Assembly (NCBI GenBank): GCA_900175165.2
Contig: FWWN02000609.1
Span: forward strand, 1-64,000
DNA length: 64,000 nucleotides
Reading direction: 5' to 3'
From: Rhizomucor pusillus
Lineage: Eukaryota > Mucoromycota > Mucoromycetes > Mucorales > Lichtheimiaceae
Both the position numbers and the translations under genes were made by a program. How positions within the stretch are numbered: position 1 is the first letter of the stretch; each line of letters opens with the position of its first letter. Positions 60,411 through 64,000 of the stretch are shown here, one piece after another. A model generated the notes under the pieces. It made no database searches. It saw nothing but the letters and a program-made list of their open reading frames with translations, and was not told the DNA's origin.

Positions 60411-62550
60411 GGTGTGTTGTTGTGAGAATAAGGAACTGAATACAGGACCAAGCTGACCAGCAAGCGTTGGAAGAATGAATGGTAGGGGAAAGAGATGTAT
60501 GCAAAGTCTGGAACCAGCAGTCGGTTTGAGAAAGGGCACCCGAATTTATAGCACAATGAAAGTGGTCACAAAAAAAAAGAGAAAAAAGACGCACAGATCG
60601 CGTGACACGGGCGTATGGTGCCACACGCCAAAGAACAAACAAGTAAAGAAAAGGAAGGGTTGCTTTGACTAATTGGCAAAAGTTGCCTTGAACGAAAACA
60701 GGGTTGGAGTTCCCCTTTTGATGTCCGCACGCACCTCCCGCGGTAAGCATTATTCAGCAATGACATGCATCGACGGAGGCGGAGTAATCACCATTGCTTT
60801 GCCATAACAAGAAAGTTTCAATTATGTATGGCTCACTACTTTGCAGGACCGATCAAGCGCTGTAGGGCGTTGCCAGGGTAATTTACCAAGTTTAGTGAGT
60901 ACGTAACCAGATAAAAAGTCAACAATTAAGTTGCATTCCATGCTTGCCGATCCTTACATCTATGCGCACAGTGCTCGTAGAGACATGAATATGTCACGGA
61001 GATGACAAAGGACTCATTCCTGACGAGCCCGTTCTTTTGTTTGCAACCTGGATCAACAAGAGCTAGTTTGTACCACCGTGGTGGAACTTGAAATTCATCT
61101 AGACATTCCACGACCATCGGGTCTGGCATGGAGCTAGGCAACTAACAGAGTATCGTCCATTGCAGTGCGGAAACAATTTTTTCTTAACATCAATCACCTC
61201 CTCCCCACGAATTACGCTATGTTTCGTCTAGAGATGCTCTGCAAAAATGGAGTTGCCTGAGAACAAGTCAATTGCAAATTGGGAATCCAAGTTGTCGGTA
61301 ATTCATGTCAATGCAATGGATACTAGGGCCCCCGTCCATTGTGCTTAATTACATTGACCGTAGGTCATGGAATGTAGGTAAACTGTTTCCCTATCGTCGG
61401 TCCTGCAAATTGGAAGCCGTACATAGCTATTTGTATCGAATCGATTGTTGGATATGTCATCGCAAAGTTCCTTGAAAAATCGGCGGCGAACGTTTACTTG
61501 TTGCTCACTAAGCACATTCTGCGCTCAAAAGTCTTCTTCCGGGGAATCAAGGATCCGTAAGCCCTCCTCCTCCGACTCATGAGTCAACAAAATTGTACCG
61601 TCGCTGCCGACGTTTTTGATGACTAGACAAGAACACAATGAAGCAGCGATCTCAATTAATGGATTTGTCATGTCCAAACGCTGAAACATTCTTTTTCATT
61701 GCGTAATAATCTTCTAACACGGAGCCATCGGAGCAGTAAGATGCTTAAGCATGTCGCCAAACAAGACGTATGCAAAGAAGGTGGCAAATAATAGTCTCGT
61801 TTTGGGTAAAGTGACGGTCGATTCCAACTCGTCCCCGAAAAAGGTTTTGGCAAGTAAAACCTTAAAATTTGATGGAATGTTCCTGGCATTCGCAGGGCGA
61901 GTTTATGCGGCTATACATCTCTCTTATTTTCTTCATCTCTTTTCAAAATGAACTTGCCCATTGTTTATGTCAATTCCAAAACACTTGAATGAACCATGTC
62001 GTATCATTGAAAAGAAACGTTCAGTTATTTTCACATTAATCAAGTGTTCTTCCAATATCTTCCTGGCTGTCCCAACAACAAAGCTGATGGATGTTGGCTT
62101 GGCATTTTGGCTTTACCCCAGCTCGACTGCAATGACAGCAGCGTGGGTCCTCACGCTCATCGTCATCACCCACAAACATTACTGCACACGCTTGGCCAGC
62201 ATGCAACAACACTTATTCCACCAGATAAGCCCGTCTCTGCATGGCTCGTAAATCGTCTGACCAACCCAGCTGACCAGAACGCTAAGGACAAACCATCAAA
62301 AAGAGAAGAAGAAGGAGAGTATGTGCATCTATGCGTGAAAAAGCCCGATGCTGATCTTCTTCGGAAAGTATCCCATCCTCCTCTCCGCGCCACTTTGCCA
62401 TACGGGAACAAAGTACGATTTAGGCTAGTCTGACCTGCATTTTTCTCTGAGAACGCAAGCTGGGAGCCACTGGACATCCTGATGCGATGTAATTGACACA
62501 GCAGGATTATGCATTGCTATTACGAGGTTTGAACTAGTTCATCACTGCAT
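60411..62550. other. Gene-poor interval
   Basis: About 2.1 kb upstream of the secreted orphan. The longest ORF (62044-62433, plus, 129 codons) has no recognisable domain and begins in a T-rich stretch; it may be chance or transposon-derived. A TATA-like AT-rich context near the secreted gene start is not convincing. Confidence 0.4.
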
Positions 62551-62811
62551 GTGCATACAGCAGCAGCGCGCCTTTTACTCTGCGCCTCACTCGCGGCGGC
62601 AGCCATCAGGAATGATGGTTTGCCGTTTTATTCACGCTTCCCGGACAACGCAGATGGAGGTAGTATCGTCGACCACTTGAACAAGCTGTTACGCAAGAAT
62701 GCACCTTGGAAATGGACGGAAACCAAACAGAAGACATTTGACATCTTGAAGTGCAAATCTCGTGTATCCATCAGAATTCAGCTTAGGTCTCTTGAGCCCA
62801 CCGAATATTAG
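62551..62811 (+). mobile_element. Ty3/gypsy retrotransposon pol fragment (RT/RNase H junction)
   Basis: The 86-codon ORF contains HLNKLLRKNAPWKWTETKQKTFDILK. This is the connection between reverse transcriptase and RNase H in Ty3/gypsy Pol, where family members read 'PLNKLLKK...FxWTxxxxxAFxxLK'. Preceding residues (FYSRFPDN) resemble the decayed YYRRFIPN block. The flanking RT and integrase domains, LTRs and a primer-binding site were not found, so this is a short old fragment. Confidence 0.65.
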
Positions 62812-64000
62812 CATTTTTGGGGAGGCAGCAGCGGTGAAAAAACTGGGGTTACAGATCTTCATGAAGACAGTCAGTGACGATTGGAATCGAACTGCCATTA
62901 ATGCATAGAGCTATTCGCCCAATATCCACCGTGTCTTGACTAGTTTTCCGCTGAATTCATTTGATTTTCGTGCATTAGCATAGGACTCAAGCAGCTGTTA
63001 CGCAATGATATGCAAGAAGAGCTAAAGCTTGCTATTATCGCAACAGTAAGACGATTTCACATTGAATTCAGTAACGCAATCGCATCTCTTTCGGCTTTGA
63101 CAAGAGCTTTACTGCTTGAACTCGCTTCAAGATGGCTATCAAGAGGTAACGCAGTCGACATATTGCTGCTGATGCCAAGGACAGCATTGAGAAACCCGGA
63201 AATACTGTCACAGCAAAGGCTATATACCATTACCTGCGAGGCAGTAAAATCGATGCAATGCAAAAGATTGCTCACACAGGACCATGTGATCCATCTTTCA
63301 AGTTTATATTTTTCGCCGTCTTAGGAAGAGCGGGCGGGCAACAAATGGACAGTCTTCGACGAAGAATGCCATGGCACTAGGTTTCGAACCTATTCGAGCA
63401 GCAGGCTATCAAGGAACGGAACAGAGAAATAAAAAGTCAAAAGTAAATCGTCGGGTACGTGCTTGTACGAGCAGTAGGGCCGCCGGAGAATGGACTTTAT
63501 GAAGGCCAAGCCAGTTACTTCCACAGATCCCACCCAAGTGCGCGAATATAGCGAAGCATTTGTTTGGCATGAATGATGCCGTAATCTCACGTCCAATTAT
63601 GAATAAGTGGATGCATGGTTATCGGATTTATTACCGAGTACGCCGTTTATCGGGACACCAAGTGTTAGCGACGGGATAGACAACATGCGGCTCACGTAAA
63701 CATGTTGATGCTCATTGAAAACATGCATGCATAGCATTGCAGCAGTGAGAGGAGGTATTATCAAGGCAAAGAACTGCGTCTGATGCTCAAAGTACAAAGA
63801 GATAAATTTTGTGTGCAGATAATGTTGACCTGCTTGTTATAATCGGTCTACATTTAAGTGACATAATTCTGTAAAATCTATGATGGTCATATGCAATTCT
63901 GTAGATCAGCTCCAAAACCAGTGTCTTTAAGGGCTCGGATACACGGCATATTTCCTGCAAAGCAAATCTCATGTGTACACGGAAAACCAGGTCCCTGCCA
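62812..64000. other. Gene-poor right end
   Basis: Only short ORFs (for example 63010-63324, plus, 104 codons, helical but unrecognised). The stretch may include further retroelement debris next to the gypsy fragment, but I cannot show it. A TTCGAA-centred inverted sequence near 63380-63397 resembles a tRNA T-arm but has no matching tRNA body. Confidence 0.4.

Noticed and set aside
62044..62433. 129-codon plus-strand ORF as a gene
   Set aside because: No domain, no signal peptide, Pro/His-rich low-information content and no splice partners; kept only as a note in the intergenic entry.
63360..63480. Possible tRNA gene around a TTCGAA-centred hairpin
   Set aside because: Only a T-arm-like element is present; no matching acceptor stem, D-arm or anticodon arm could be drawn on either strand.

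Overview
The window is nuclear DNA of an early-diverging filamentous fungus, most likely of the order Mucorales (Mucoromycota); I cannot name the species. The evidence is the gene set (group III hybrid histidine kinase, THOC7, Ataxin-10/Ctr86, Vip1-like RRM protein, AreA-type GATA factor, KRE2/MNT1 mannosyltransferase, Pex24/30-type dysferlin protein), the many introns of about 50-75 nt, glutamine- and serine-rich transcription factors, and transposase-like debris of a kind I associate with mucoralean genomes. I modelled 22 protein genes by hand with about 116 introns. Every model keeps its reading frame from start to stop and its total length is a multiple of three. UTRs and transcription starts were not determined.

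Layout. 1-971 holds no recognisable gene. 972-9501 (-) is a very large hybrid histidine kinase with about 19 tandem HAMP-type units of about 92 residues, several times the number I know for this family. 9502-14023 shows no gene. 14024-30184 is gene-dense: homeobox factor, CBP4-like mitochondrial protein, CCDC47 homologue, succinyl-CoA ligase beta, ribosomal protein eL43, QCR6, DCN1, AIM24, glutamate decarboxylase and THOC7. 30511-35552 carries two tandem paralogous MFS transporters with matching exon lengths. 36903-46896 holds a Vip1-like RRM protein, Ataxin-10, a long-chain acyl-CoA synthetase, an unrecognised acidic protein, a small heat-shock protein and a KRE2-family mannosyltransferase. 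48517-50977 is an AreA-type GATA factor, followed directly by a decayed transposase-like ORF. 53536-60410 holds an AAAP amino-acid transporter, one unrecognised ORF, a C1 plus Pex24/30/dysferlin protein and a secreted orphan. The right end (60411-64000) is gene-poor and contains a Ty3/gypsy pol fragment.

Themes. Four nearby genes encode mitochondrial proteins (CBP4-like and QCR6 for complex III, succinyl-CoA ligase beta, AIM24). Glutamate decarboxylase could feed the GABA shunt, which bypasses the succinyl-CoA step, though no operon-like logic applies in a fungus. Genes are compact: DCN1 and AIM24 diverge from 119 bp, several pairs converge within 80-250 bp, and the acyl-CoA synthetase start lies 62 bp after the Ataxin-10 stop.

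The two most notable signals are the expanded poly-HAMP kinase and the frequency of GC-AG introns: five of about 116, one of them at the position of a GT-AG intron in the adjacent paralogue.
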